From Quadrisphaera setariae (GTDB lineage Bacteria; Actinomycetota; Actinomycetes; Actinomycetales; Quadrisphaeraceae), in the NCBI RefSeq assembly GCF_008041935.1, contig NZ_VKAC01000006.1:62001-126000 (forward strand): 64,000 nucleotides of DNA. Reading direction: 5' to 3'. A program made the translations under genes and the position numbers. A model generated the notes under the pieces. It worked only from the letters and a program-made list of their open reading frames with translations. It was not told where the DNA came from and made no database searches. Positions 55,378 through 63,810 of the stretch are shown here, in pieces (within the stretch, counting starts at the first letter, position 1; each line of letters starts with the position of its first letter).

Positions 55378-56325
55378 TCAGGCGGCGGGGGCCACGCGCA
55401 CCGGGATCCCGGCGGCCATGCGCAGGTGCGGGGTGTCCACGAGGAGCAGCTGGGCCTGGGGCTCGGGGACGGCGCCGGAGCAGCCGACCGACCCGACCAC
55501 CTGGCCGGGCAGCACCCGGTCTCCGGGGCTGACCCGCACGGAGCGGCGCTGCAGGTGCGGCAGGACGGCGTAGCGGCCGCCGCCGCAGTCCAGGACCACG
55601 TGGTTGCCGAGCACCGCGCGGGTGCCGACCAGCTCGCGCGCCGCGTCCAGCAGCCCGCCGCAGGCGCGGGCCAGCCGGCTCTGGCGGCAGGCGTGGTCAC
55701 GCGCTCCCTCGACCACGCGCAGCACGGTGGCGTCGGCGGGGGCCAGCACCGGCTCGCCGAACGTCGCGGCGTCGCCCACGGGCAGCAGGCCGAGGCGGCG
55801 GGCCAGCGCGGCGCGGCGGCCCGGCACGGGAACGGCGGCCGGGTCGGGGACGGCGACGTCGAGGACCAGGCCCACGGCGTGCGCCCGGCCGTAGGAGCCG
55901 GGGCCGGTGGAGCCGGAGTCGTCGGCCTCCACGCAGCTGCCCGCGAGGGGGGCGGCCACCAGCTGCAGGGACGACCAGCGCCCCCGCGGTGCCAGCACGG
56001 ACAGCAGCGACGCCAGGGCCACCAGCGAGACACCGGCCAGCCCGATGACCGTGGCGCCGTCGCCGGCCAGCTGGGGCCACGGCAGCGGCAGCAGGTGCAG
56101 CGCAGCACCGGCGGCCACCAGACCCGCGCCCGCCAGACCGGCCGCACCGCGGACCCGCGCGCAGGCGCGGACGGCCAGCGGGGTGCGCGCCGGCGACGTC
56201 ACCAGCTCCAGGGTCGCGCTCGACCGCTCCCCGCCCTGGGAGGGCGCCTGGGCGCCGCCTTCCAGCAGCACCAGCTCGTCCAGCAGGGAGCGCGAGGGGT
56301 GCGGGATGTCCGGCAGTGCGGTCAC
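55378..56325 (-). CDS. Membrane protein with catalytically degenerate M23-like domain
   Basis: 315-aa protein with two hydrophobic helices at about residues 58-105 (AAGLAGAGLVAAGAALHLL, VIGLAGVSLVALASLLSVL). A C-terminal lysostaphin/M23-type barrel follows: VLAPADATVLRVVEG, GNHVVLDCGGGRYAVLPHLQ, VSPGDRVLPGQVVGSVGCSG. The metal-binding HxH that normally follows reads PQAQLLLVD (QxQ) and the HxxxD motif is absent, so peptidase activity is unlikely; a binding or structural role is inferred. GTG 56325 is leaderless-type: TAGCGT ends 6 nt upstream. Confidence 0.78.
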   Translation of the reverse strand: MTALPDIPHPSRSLLDELVLLEGGAQAPSQGGERSSATLELVTSPARTPLAVRACARVRGAAGLAGAGLVAAGAALHLLPLPWPQLAGDGATVIGLAGVSLVALASLLSVLAPRGRWSSLQLVAAPLAGSCVEADDSGSTGPGSYGRAHAVGLVLDVAVPDPAAVPVPGRRAALARRLGLLPVGDAATFGEPVLAPADATVLRVVEGARDHACRQSRLARACGGLLDAARELVGTRAVLGNHVVLDCGGGRYAVLPHLQRRSVRVSPGDRVLPGQVVGSVGCSGAVPEPQAQLLLVDTPHLRMAAGIPVRVAPAA

Positions 56326-56460
56326 TCGAGCACGCTAGGCACGCGGGGCGCCGGATCTGCGGCGCCACGCCGGTGGGTCCACGGGGAACACCGGACCGCC
56401 GCCAGAGCCCTCCGGTGGCGGTGGGAGGCGCCGCCGCTCTGCTGCGGGTGCGGGTGCGGG

Positions 56461-57120
56461 TCAGGGGAGCCGACGGCCCCCGCGCGGCAGCACCGCCTCG
56501 CCGGCGCGCGCCGGCTCGAGCGGGACGTCGGAGAGCAGGACGGCCGCGCCGCGGTGCAGCCGCCCCGACCCGAGGGGCTCGCAGCGCAGCCCGCCCCGAC
56601 CGCGCAGCGCCGCGTGCGCTCCGGGGGCCAGCTGGCGGTCCATCCACGCGCACGGCGCGGCAGGACGGCGACCCGCCAGGAGCACCGGACCCCCTCCGCA
56701 GTCCAGCGCGAAGGTCCGCCCCCGCAGCGGCTCCAGCTCGGCGCCGCGCAGCACGACGTTCCGCCTCGCCAGGAGCGGGTCGAAGGGGACGGCGCCGAGC
56801 TGCGCGGCCACGGCTTCCAGGGCCTCCACCGCGAGCAGCGTCACGGCGGCGTCCATGTGGGCGGCCTTGCCGAAGAACCTGTCACCGACGATCCCGCGTC
56901 CGGCGACCACGTCGGCGCTCTCGCGGTCCTCCGACGCGGGTCCGGTCGCGCCGCCGTCGCCCTGGTGCTCGTCGGTGTCGAAGGGGAGCGGACCGTCCTT
57001 CGGGCGGCCGAAGTACCGGTGCACCGGTGAGACCAGCAGGTGGAGGACCTCCACCGGCGTCCGGTGGACCAGCAGCGCCAGCGCCTGCTCCGAGGCCGTC
57101 ACCGGTGCGGGCGCGGTCAC
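56461..57120 (-). CDS. MOSC domain-containing protein
   Basis: 219-aa MOSC-like protein (molybdenum cofactor sulfurase C-terminal domain family). Support comes from the start VEVLHLLVSPVHRYFGRPKDGP, GRGIVGDRFFGKAAHMDAAVTLL, the conserved LARRNVVLRGAELEPLRGR and CAWMDRQLAPG, where the Cys could bind a sulfur or metal group. Such proteins carry sulfur or bind modified cofactors; the target is unknown. GTG 57120 overlaps the stop of the GT2-like gene (GTGA). The 135-bp gap above the previous gene holds only a weak parS-like match at 56376. Confidence 0.82.
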   Translation of the reverse strand: MTAPAPVTASEQALALLVHRTPVEVLHLLVSPVHRYFGRPKDGPLPFDTDEHQGDGGATGPASEDRESADVVAGRGIVGDRFFGKAAHMDAAVTLLAVEALEAVAAQLGAVPFDPLLARRNVVLRGAELEPLRGRTFALDCGGGPVLLAGRRPAAPCAWMDRQLAPGAHAALRGRGGLRCEPLGSGRLHRGAAVLLSDVPLEPARAGEAVLPRGGRRLP

Positions 57121-57767
57121 CGGTGCAGCGGGCCCGGCCCGCAGCGCACGGGCACCTGCGCCACGCGCCAGCCCTCGGCGGCCGCGGCCGCCAGCAGCTG
57201 CTCGGGCGCCGAGCCGTCGACGGCGGCCAGCAGCTGGCGGCGGGCGGCCAGCGCCGGAACGGCGTCGCCCAGGCGCAGCGGTCGGCCGGTGGTGTCGCAG
57301 GGCCCCGGGGTCCCGCTCCGTGCGGCCAGCTCGGTCAGGCGCCGGTCCATCCGGCGGGCGGCCGCGCCGTCGAGGAGCCGTCGGTGCAGCGGCCACCGCC
57401 ACAGCGCGGTGGGGTCCCACGCCCGGCGGCGGACGGCCACCACGAGGTCGGCGCTGCCGCGCGCCACCGGCTCCGCGAGCCGCTCCAGCTCTCGCGGGTC
57501 GACCCCGCTGCGGCCGTCCATGAGCGCGACCACCGGCGCCGTGGTGCGCTCCAGGCCCGCGGCCCAGGCCGCCTCGAGCCCGTCCGGGGCGTGCCCGTCG
57601 AGGGGCGCGACCACCCCGCGGTAGCCCTCGGGCAGGCGGGCCAGCACCCAGTCCGGCGCGCGGCCCCGCGCTGCGGCGAGCACCGCGTCGACGCGGGCCG
57701 TGCCGGGCGGCGGGGAGCAGGCGAAGGTCGGCTCCAGGTCCCTCGCGGCGTCGTGCACGCTCTCCAC
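57117..57767 (-). CDS. Glycosyltransferase family 2-like protein (divergent)
   Basis: 216-aa protein that I read as a GT-A fold. VVALMDGRSGVDPRELERL resembles the metal-binding region of GT2 enzymes, and LAEPVARGSADLVVAVRRR resembles the next strand-helix block (as in polyprenol-phosphate mannosyltransferases). The canonical DxD is not clear. GTG 57767 is chosen since TACCGT ends 8 nt upstream and the frame up to 57920 would overlap the divergent WXG100-like gene. It is coupled to the MOSC gene by a GTGA overlap. Confidence in the function is low. Confidence 0.55.
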   Translation of the reverse strand: MESVHDAARDLEPTFACSPPPGTARVDAVLAAARGRAPDWVLARLPEGYRGVVAPLDGHAPDGLEAAWAAGLERTTAPVVALMDGRSGVDPRELERLAEPVARGSADLVVAVRRRAWDPTALWRWPLHRRLLDGAAARRMDRRLTELAARSGTPGPCDTTGRPLRLGDAVPALAARRQLLAAVDGSAPEQLLAAAAAEGWRVAQVPVRCGPGPLHR

Positions 57768-57888
57768 GAGGTCCGACGGTACGTCGCCCAGCACGTCGTG
57801 CGCCCACAGGTGCTGGTCGGGGGCGCGTCGTCCACAGGCGCGGTCCGCGGCGCTCGGCTGCGGGCCGGTGCGCCAGGACCATCGACGG

Positions 57889-58224
57889 GTGCCCCAGACC
57901 ACACCCACCGCCGGGTGCACCAGCGGCTACCGCGACCTCGGAGACGACCTCCGCGCCCTCGCGGCGCCGAGCGAGGCGCTCGCGCAGCTGGCCGCGCGCC
58001 TGCGGACCGCCGCCTCGACGGTCGAGGCCCAGGCGGCCGTGCACCGCGGGCTGCTCGCGCTGGACTGGCACGGGCTCGCCGCGACGGCCTTCGTCGGGCT
58101 CGTCGCGGTGAGAGCGCTGCGGCTGGAGCGCCTCGCCGGAGAGCTGTCCGACCTCGCCGACGGCGCAGCCCGACGGGCTGCCGCGGGCGACGCGGTGCGC
58201 TCCGCCGCCGGGTGGGCGTCGTGA
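57889..58224 (+). CDS. WXG100-like helical protein
   Basis: 111-aa, almost entirely alpha-helical protein. A helix (SEALAQLAARLRTAASTVEAQ) leads to a turn with LDWHGLAATAF, where W60-H-G62 fits the WxG motif of ESAT-6/WXG100 proteins, then a second helix (ALRLERLAGELSDLADGAAR). Such proteins are small type VII secretion substrates or chaperone partners. GTG 57889 is chosen and lies 121 bp from the divergent GT2 gene. The stop overlaps the start of a hydrolase with a matching helical N terminus (GTGA). Confidence 0.7.
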   Translation: MPQTTPTAGCTSGYRDLGDDLRALAAPSEALAQLAARLRTAASTVEAQAAVHRGLLALDWHGLAATAFVGLVAVRALRLERLAGELSDLADGAARRAAAGDAVRSAAGWAS

Positions 58225-59807
58225 GCGCTGACGAGGGCCTCCGGGTCTCAGGTGGGGCGGGTGGCACGGCGGTCGAGCTGGAGGACCTCGACCACGCCGC
58301 GACCCGCCTCCACCACAGCGCCGCGGACCTGCGCGAGGCCGGTGCAGACCTGCACCGGGGGAAGAGCCTGCTCCAGGGCCTCGACGGCGTCCTGGCGGAC
58401 CCCGGAGCCGTGCTCGCGCTCGAAGGCGGCCTGGTGGCTGCGCACCAGGAGCTGCAGCAGGTCGCTGAGAGCACCGAGGGCCTCGCCCAGCTGGTGGCGG
58501 TCTGCCTCGCCGGGTACCGGACCGCGGACGAGGCCGACCGGAACCGGTGGGCCGCGTTCGGGGCAGCGGTGGGGCTCGTGAGCCCCGTCATCCCCGTGCT
58601 GGGGTGGGTCGTGACCGAGAACACCTCGGCGTGGCGGCGCGAGCCACCGGGCGGCGGCGGGGCCGAGGTGCCCGCCCCGGGCGCCCCGTCCGCGGTGCAG
58701 CAGCTGCCGCCGCCGGGTCCGGGCGTCGCGCTCGGTCCGCCGAGCGGGGCGGTGCCCTCCTCCGCTCCTGCTCTCCCCGGGCTCACCGGGTCGTTGCCCG
58801 CCACCGCCGATCCGCAGCTGGTGCCGGTGCCCGGTGCTCCGGTGCCGGCACTGCCGGGCGCAGGCGCGCCGGTGGTCCCCGAGGCCGAGCAGCACCCGGA
58901 CGGGCTGACGGTCCTCGGCCGCTTCATCGGGCCGGCGGAGGAGCCGTTCTTCGGCGCGCTGGCCGGTGCCCTCGCCGGGCCCGCGGCGCTGCTGGTCCCG
59001 GCGGCACCGCTCCTCATGTCCCGTGCGTCGTCGTCCGGCGCCGACCGTGGCATCGGAGCCAGCACGAGGACCGTCGTGACCCCGCGCCCCCTGCCAGCGG
59101 AGGTCGCCGCTGCTGGGGCGCCCACAGGTGTCGGCGACGTCCTCCGACGCCTCGAAGACGCGCACGAGGCCCCCCGGTCCGAGCTCCGCATCCGCGTGGA
59201 GCGGACGGTCCACGCCGACGGCAGCCGTTCGACGATCGTGTACCTGCCCGGCACGAAGGACTGGTCGTCGGGGTCCACCAACCCCGCGTCCTGGGACGCG
59301 ATCGCGCTGGGGATGGCCGGTGAGCCCTCCGCCTTCACGGACGCGGTCGTGAAGGCCGTGGAGGACGCCGGCGTGGAGGCCGACGAGCCCGTCATGCTCG
59401 CCGGCTACAGCCTGGGCGGCATCACGGCGGCGCAGCTGGCCGCCGACCCCGCCCTGCGGGCCCGGTTCGACGTGCAGGGGCTGGTCACCGCGGGCTCGCC
59501 CATCGGGAACGTCGACCTGCCCCCCGACGTCCAGGCGCTCTCCCTGGAGCACGACGAGGACCTGGTGCCCAAGCTCGAGGGCGTCGAGAACACCTCGCTC
59601 CGGAGCAACCAGGTCACCGTCACGGCACCCACGCCCGGCCAGCTGGGCGCCCACGAGGTGCAGGGCTACGCGGTGCTCGCGGAGGCGGTCGACGCCTCCG
59701 ACGACGCCTCGCTGACCGCCGTCCGGGCAGCCGTGGGGCAGTTCTTCTCCCAGCCGGGCGACAGCACCACGGTCACCGAGGTGGCGGCGACCCGGGTGGA
59801 CCGGTGA
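58221..59807 (+). CDS. ESX-like helical domain fused to alpha/beta hydrolase (candidate type VII effector)
   Basis: 528-aa protein. Residues about 18-105 are helical and end in the secretion-signal pattern YxxxD (Y99-RTA-D103). Two hydrophobic stretches (AAFGAAVGLVSPVIPVLGWVV at 111-131; FFGALAGALAGPAALLVPA at 243-261) surround a Pro/Ala-rich linker. From about residue 320 an alpha/beta hydrolase appears with nucleophile S397 in GYSLGG, TAGSPIG, D447 in HDEDLVP and H478 in GAHEV, a lipase/PGAP1-like layout. It is coupled to the WXG100-like gene. I infer a secreted lipase or esterase effector; no secretion machinery or immunity gene is visible nearby. Confidence 0.7.
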   Translation: MSADEGLRVSGGAGGTAVELEDLDHAATRLHHSAADLREAGADLHRGKSLLQGLDGVLADPGAVLALEGGLVAAHQELQQVAESTEGLAQLVAVCLAGYRTADEADRNRWAAFGAAVGLVSPVIPVLGWVVTENTSAWRREPPGGGGAEVPAPGAPSAVQQLPPPGPGVALGPPSGAVPSSAPALPGLTGSLPATADPQLVPVPGAPVPALPGAGAPVVPEAEQHPDGLTVLGRFIGPAEEPFFGALAGALAGPAALLVPAAPLLMSRASSSGADRGIGASTRTVVTPRPLPAEVAAAGAPTGVGDVLRRLEDAHEAPRSELRIRVERTVHADGSRSTIVYLPGTKDWSSGSTNPASWDAIALGMAGEPSAFTDAVVKAVEDAGVEADEPVMLAGYSLGGITAAQLAADPALRARFDVQGLVTAGSPIGNVDLPPDVQALSLEHDEDLVPKLEGVENTSLRSNQVTVTAPTPGQLGAHEVQGYAVLAEAVDASDDASLTAVRAAVGQFFSQPGDSTTVTEVAATRVDR

Positions 59808-59811
59808 GGCG

Positions 59812-59855
59812 CCGGCCCGGACGGCCCGGACAAGCCGGCCGGCCCGGACGGCCCG
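59812..59855. repeat. 17-bp direct repeat between convergent genes
   Basis: CCGGCCCGGACGGCCCG at 59812-59828 and again at 59839-59855 (27-bp period). It can also fold through its CCGGCCGG centre, so it may act as a terminator for both flanking genes. Confidence 0.7.
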
Positions 59856-59858
59856 CGG

Positions 59859-61328
59859 TCAGGCGCGAGCGCGCTCGCGGCGCTCCACGCGCAGGTCGTC
59901 CATGTCCTCCAGCTCGCGGCCCTTCGTCTCGGGCACCGCCCTGAGGACGAAGAAGAACGACAGCAGGGCCAGCACCGTGTAGAGGCCGTACGCCAGCGGC
60001 AGCCCGACCTCCGCCAGCGGCGGGAAGGTCGTGCTGATGACGAAGTTCGCGATCCACTGGGCCGCGGCGGCCACCGACAGGGCGGCAGCGCGGATGCGAC
60101 CGGGGAACATCTCGCCGAGCAGCACCCAGACGATCGGGCCCCACGTGATGCCGAACGAGACGATGAAGAGGTTGGCCGCCACCAGTGCCACCGGGCCCCA
60201 CGGAGCCGGCAGGGAGAGGTCCTGGCCGTTCGCGGTGCCCTGCGTGAAGGCGAGGGCCATGGCGCCCAGCGACACGGTCATGCCCAGGGAGCCGGCCAGC
60301 AGCATGGGACGGCGCCCCACCTTGTCGACCAGGGCGATGGCGATGAGCGTCACGAGCACGTTGGTGATGGCCGTGATGACCGAGAACAGGCCGGACTGCT
60401 GCTCGTCGAACCCGACCGAGCTCCACAGCGAGGTGGAGTAGTAGAAGATCACGTTGATGCCGACCGCCTGCTGGAAGACGGACAGCAGGATGCCGACCCA
60501 GACGATGGGCTTCAGGCCCAGGCGCGGGCCCCGCAGGTCGCGCAGCGACGGCTCGCGCTCGGCGGCCAGGTGCTTGGCGATCTCGGCGATGCGCCGCTTC
60601 ACCAGCCCGCGGTCCTTGAGGCCCTGGATGCTGGCCAGCACCCGCCCGGCCTCCTCCTGGCGCCCCTTGGCCACGAGGTAGCGCGGTGACTCCGGCACCG
60701 CGAGCGCCAGACCGGCCCAGACCACGGCGGGGATGACGCCGACGAGGAACATCCAGCGCCAGGCGGGCAGGCCGAGCCAGAAGTCCTCGCCGGCCCCGCT
60801 GGCGGCACCGGCCAGCAGCGCGTTGGAGACCAGGGCCGACAGGATGCCGACGGTGATGGCGAACTGCTGCAGGGAGCCGAGCCTGCCGCGGATGGCGGCC
60901 GGGGAGACCTCGGCGATGTAGGCGGGGGCGATCACCGACGCGGCGCCGATGCCCACGCCTCCGACGGCCCGCCACAGGATGAGGTCCCACACGGCGAACG
61001 CCAGGCCGGAGCCGATGGCGCTGACGGCGAAGATCGCGGCAGCGATGACCATGACGCGCGTGCGGCCGAACTTGTCGGCCAGCGGGCCGGCGAACCACGC
61101 GCCCACGGCCGCGCCGAGGAGCGCGCACGAGACCGTGAAGCCCTTGAGCAGGGCGCCGATGCTGAACTGCGCGGCGAGGGCGTCGACGGCACCGTTGACC
61201 ACGGAGGAGTCGAACCCGAAGAGGAAGCCGCCCACGGCCGCCACCACGGCGATGGCGATGACCTTGCCGGTGGTCTTCTCCCCGCCCGCGGGGGACCCCC
61301 CGCCGCTGCGCTGCGTCGTGCTGCTCAC
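59859..61328 (-). CDS. Sugar porter (MFS, XylE/GLUT family)
   Basis: 489-aa sugar:H+ symporter type permease with 12 helices. Signatures include GFLFGFDSSVVNGAVDAL in helix 1, GPLADKFGRTRVM after helix 2, PAYIAEVSPAAIRGRLGSLQ, PESPRYLVAKGR before the central loop, QQAVGINVIFYYST, and PETKGRELEDMD at the C terminus. It probably imports glucose, xylose, galactose or inositol. GTG 61328 is used since AGGAGG lies about 10 nt upstream; the frame continues 12 codons. Confidence 0.94.
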   Translation of the reverse strand: MSSTTQRSGGGSPAGGEKTTGKVIAIAVVAAVGGFLFGFDSSVVNGAVDALAAQFSIGALLKGFTVSCALLGAAVGAWFAGPLADKFGRTRVMVIAAAIFAVSAIGSGLAFAVWDLILWRAVGGVGIGAASVIAPAYIAEVSPAAIRGRLGSLQQFAITVGILSALVSNALLAGAASGAGEDFWLGLPAWRWMFLVGVIPAVVWAGLALAVPESPRYLVAKGRQEEAGRVLASIQGLKDRGLVKRRIAEIAKHLAAEREPSLRDLRGPRLGLKPIVWVGILLSVFQQAVGINVIFYYSTSLWSSVGFDEQQSGLFSVITAITNVLVTLIAIALVDKVGRRPMLLAGSLGMTVSLGAMALAFTQGTANGQDLSLPAPWGPVALVAANLFIVSFGITWGPIVWVLLGEMFPGRIRAAALSVAAAAQWIANFVISTTFPPLAEVGLPLAYGLYTVLALLSFFFVLRAVPETKGRELEDMDDLRVERRERARA

Positions 61329-61424
61329 CCCGGGCACCCTCCTCCTGCCGCAGGCGCCTCGCACGCCGAGACCTCTCGTGATCGCCCTCCCGGGTGGCGG
61401 TCTGCGCGGCCTACCGTGGCGCGC

Positions 61425-62561
61425 GTGAGCAGCCCGCCGTCGTCGTCCTCGTCCTCCTCGCCCGTGGCGGTGTCTCCGCGCGTGCGCGCAGCGGTCAGCG
61501 CCCTGCCCGGCTACCTGCCCGGCCGGCCCGCGCCCTCAGGCCCCGGGGGCGCCTCGTACAAGATCTCCTCCAACGAGAACCCGTACCCGCCGCTGCCGGC
61601 CGTGCTCGAGGTGGTGCAGCGGGCCGCAGCGGAGCTGAACCGCTATCCCGACATGGGCTCGGCGGACCTGGTCCACGCCCTCGCCGAGCACCTCGACGTG
61701 CCCGCGGCGCGCGTGGTGCCCGGCACGGGCAGCGTCGGCGTGCTCGGGGCCGTGCTGCAGGCGGTCTGCGAGGCCGGTGACGAGGTGGTCTTCGCGTGGC
61801 GCTCCTTCGAGGCCTACCCGATCGTCGTCGGGCTGTCCGGCGCGACGCCGGTGCCCGTCCCGCTGGACGGCGCCGGCCGCCACGACCTCGGCGCGATGGC
61901 CGACGCCATCACCGAGCGGACCCGCCTCGTGCTGGTCTGCACGCCGAACAACCCCACCGGTCCGGTGGTGGGCGCCCAGGAGCTGGAGGCGTTCCTCGCC
62001 CGCGTGCCGCGGGACGTGCTCGTGGTGGTGGACGAGGCCTACCTGGAGTTCGTGCGCGACCCCACCGCCGTCGACGGGCTGGCCGTCCACCGCGCCCACC
62101 CGAACGTCATGGTGCTGCGCACCTTCTCGAAGGCGTACGGGCTCGCGGGCCTGAGGGTCGGCTACGCGGTGGCGCACGAGCCCGTCGCCGACGCGCTGCG
62201 CCGCGCTGCGGTGCCCTTCGGCGTCTCGGGCATCGCCCAGCTGGCGGCCGTCGCGTCGCTGCAGCAGGCGGACGCCCTCATGGAGCGCGTGGACGCCATC
62301 GTCGACGAGAGGGAGCGGGTGGCCTCCGAGCTGGCGCGCCAGGGCTGGCGGATCCCGCGCTCGGAGGCCAACTTCGTCTACCTGCCGGTGGGCAGCTCCA
62401 CCCCGGACCTCGTGGCCGCCTGCTCCGACGCCGGCCTGTCGGTGCGCGGGTACGGCAGCGACGGCGTCCGCGCGACGGTGGGTGACGTCCCCGCGGACGA
62501 CGTCCTCCTGGAGGTGTGCGGGGCCTTCCTGCAGCGCTGGAGCCCCGACCGGGTGGGCTGA
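61425..62561 (+). CDS. hisC: Histidinol-phosphate/aromatic aminotransferase
   Basis: 378-aa class I/II PLP aminotransferase of the HisC/Pat type. Features are SSNENPYPPLPAV, YPDMGSADLV, TPNNPTGPVV, VDEAYLEFV, the PLP lysine in LRTFSKAYGLAGLRVGY and VRGYGSDGVRATVG. An isolated copy outside a his operon, beside transport and dehydrogenase genes, may instead act on phenylpyruvate (Pat). GTG 61425 is leaderless-type: TACCGT ends 7 nt upstream. Confidence 0.9.
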   Translation: MSSPPSSSSSSSPVAVSPRVRAAVSALPGYLPGRPAPSGPGGASYKISSNENPYPPLPAVLEVVQRAAAELNRYPDMGSADLVHALAEHLDVPAARVVPGTGSVGVLGAVLQAVCEAGDEVVFAWRSFEAYPIVVGLSGATPVPVPLDGAGRHDLGAMADAITERTRLVLVCTPNNPTGPVVGAQELEAFLARVPRDVLVVVDEAYLEFVRDPTAVDGLAVHRAHPNVMVLRTFSKAYGLAGLRVGYAVAHEPVADALRRAAVPFGVSGIAQLAAVASLQQADALMERVDAIVDERERVASELARQGWRIPRSEANFVYLPVGSSTPDLVAACSDAGLSVRGYGSDGVRATVGDVPADDVLLEVCGAFLQRWSPDRVG

Positions 62562-62605
62562 GGGGGGCACGGGGAGGAGGGTGGCGCGCGGCGCTTCCGC
62601 AGGAG

Positions 62606-62638
62606 ACCTACGGGACCGTAAGGTACGGTCCCGTAGGT
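62606..62638. promoter_or_regulatory. Perfect palindromic operator overlapping the -10 box of the pdhA operon
   Basis: 15+3+15-bp perfect inverted repeat (62606-62620 and 62624-62638). Its centre spells TAAGGT (62619-62624), a TANNNT -10 element, so a bound regulator would sit on the promoter. Half-sites resemble TetR-type operators. The pdhA start is 21 bp beyond the repeat with AGGAGGT in between. Confidence 0.75.
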
Positions 62639-62658
62639 AGTCCAGCACAGGAGGTCGC

Positions 62659-63810
62659 GTGCCCCCCGTCGCCCCCGCGCCGCAGGCGCCGGTCCAGCTG
62701 CTCAGCCCCGCCGGGGTGCGGCGCAGCCAGCCGACCGGTGAGCACGAGCACCCCGACGTCGAGGAGTACGCAGCCCTCGTCGCCGAGGTCGGCGCCGAGC
62801 AGCTGCGCGCCCGCTACCGCGACATGGCGCTGGTGCGCCGCTTCGACGTCGAGGCGACCGCGCTGCAGCGCCAGGGCGAGCTGGCCCTGTGGGCCAGCTG
62901 CACCGGCCAGGAGGCCGCCCAGATCGGCGCCGGGCACGGCCTGGCCCGTCACGACCACGTCTTCCCCACGTACCGCGAGCACGGCCTCGCGTGGGTCCGC
63001 GGGGTGGACCCGCTGCAGGTGCTGCAGCTCTACCGCGGCGCCAGCCACGGAGGCTGGGACCCGGCCGCCCACGCGTTCCACGTGTACACGCTGGTCATCG
63101 GAGCCCAGCTGCCCCACGCCACCGGCTACGCCATGGGGATCCAGCGGGACGGCCTCGTGGGCACCGGAGACCGCGGCCGCGACACCGCGGTGATGGCGTG
63201 CTTCGGTGACGGCGCCAGCTCCCAGGGCGAGGTCAACGAGTCCCTCAGCTGGGCCGCCGTCTTCAGCGCCCCGGTGGTCTTCTTCTGCCAGAACAACGGC
63301 TGGGCCATCTCCGCCCCCGCCTCGCGCCAGAGCGCAGCGCCGCTGCACGCGCGGGCCGCGGGCTTCGGGATGCCCGGCGTGCAGGTCGACGGCAACGACG
63401 TCCTCGCCGTCGAGGCGGTCGTGCGCGCTGCGGGCGACCGCGCCCGCAGCGGCGCCGGCCCCACCCTCGTCGAGGCCGTCACCTACCGCGTGAACGCGCA
63501 CACCACCTCCGACGACGCCGGGCGCTACCGCACCCGCGAGGAGGAGGAGTCCTGGGTCGCCAAGGACCCGCTCACCCGCGTCGAGGCCCACCTGCGCGCC
63601 ACCGACGGCGCCGACGACGCCTTCTTCGCCGCCGTCCGGGAGGAGTCCGACGAGCTCGGCGCCCGGGTGCGCCGCGGGGTCCGCGAGATGACCGACCCCG
63701 CCCCCACCTCGATGTTCGACCACGCCTACGCCGCTGAGCACCCGCTGGTCGCCTCCGAGCGCGCCTGGCTGGAGACCTGGCTGGCCACCGAGCCGGAGGA
63801 GGCCCGATGA
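62659..63810 (+). CDS. pdhA: Pyruvate or branched-chain 2-oxoacid dehydrogenase E1 alpha subunit
   Basis: 383-aa thiamine-diphosphate-dependent E1 alpha. The ThDP motif runs from FGDGASSQGEVNESL to FCQNNGWAIS; other hallmarks are RYRDMALVRRFD, ASCTGQEAAQIGAG, FPTYREHG, YRVNAHTTSDDAGRYR. With the E1 beta start overlapping at 63807 (ATGA), it forms part of a Pdh/Bkd-type operon; an E2 gene should follow outside the window. Substrate (pyruvate or branched-chain 2-oxoacids) cannot be settled. GTG 62659 has AGGAGGT 3 nt upstream. Confidence 0.93.
   Translation: MPPVAPAPQAPVQLLSPAGVRRSQPTGEHEHPDVEEYAALVAEVGAEQLRARYRDMALVRRFDVEATALQRQGELALWASCTGQEAAQIGAGHGLARHDHVFPTYREHGLAWVRGVDPLQVLQLYRGASHGGWDPAAHAFHVYTLVIGAQLPHATGYAMGIQRDGLVGTGDRGRDTAVMACFGDGASSQGEVNESLSWAAVFSAPVVFFCQNNGWAISAPASRQSAAPLHARAAGFGMPGVQVDGNDVLAVEAVVRAAGDRARSGAGPTLVEAVTYRVNAHTTSDDAGRYRTREEEESWVAKDPLTRVEAHLRATDGADDAFFAAVREESDELGARVRRGVREMTDPAPTSMFDHAYAAEHPLVASERAWLETWLATEPEEAR

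Noticed and set aside
56316-58220. N-terminal extension of the hydrolase frame across the MOSC and GT2-like genes
   Set aside because: The extension is Arg/Pro-rich, antisense to supported genes, and the GTGA overlap at 58221 gives a natural start.
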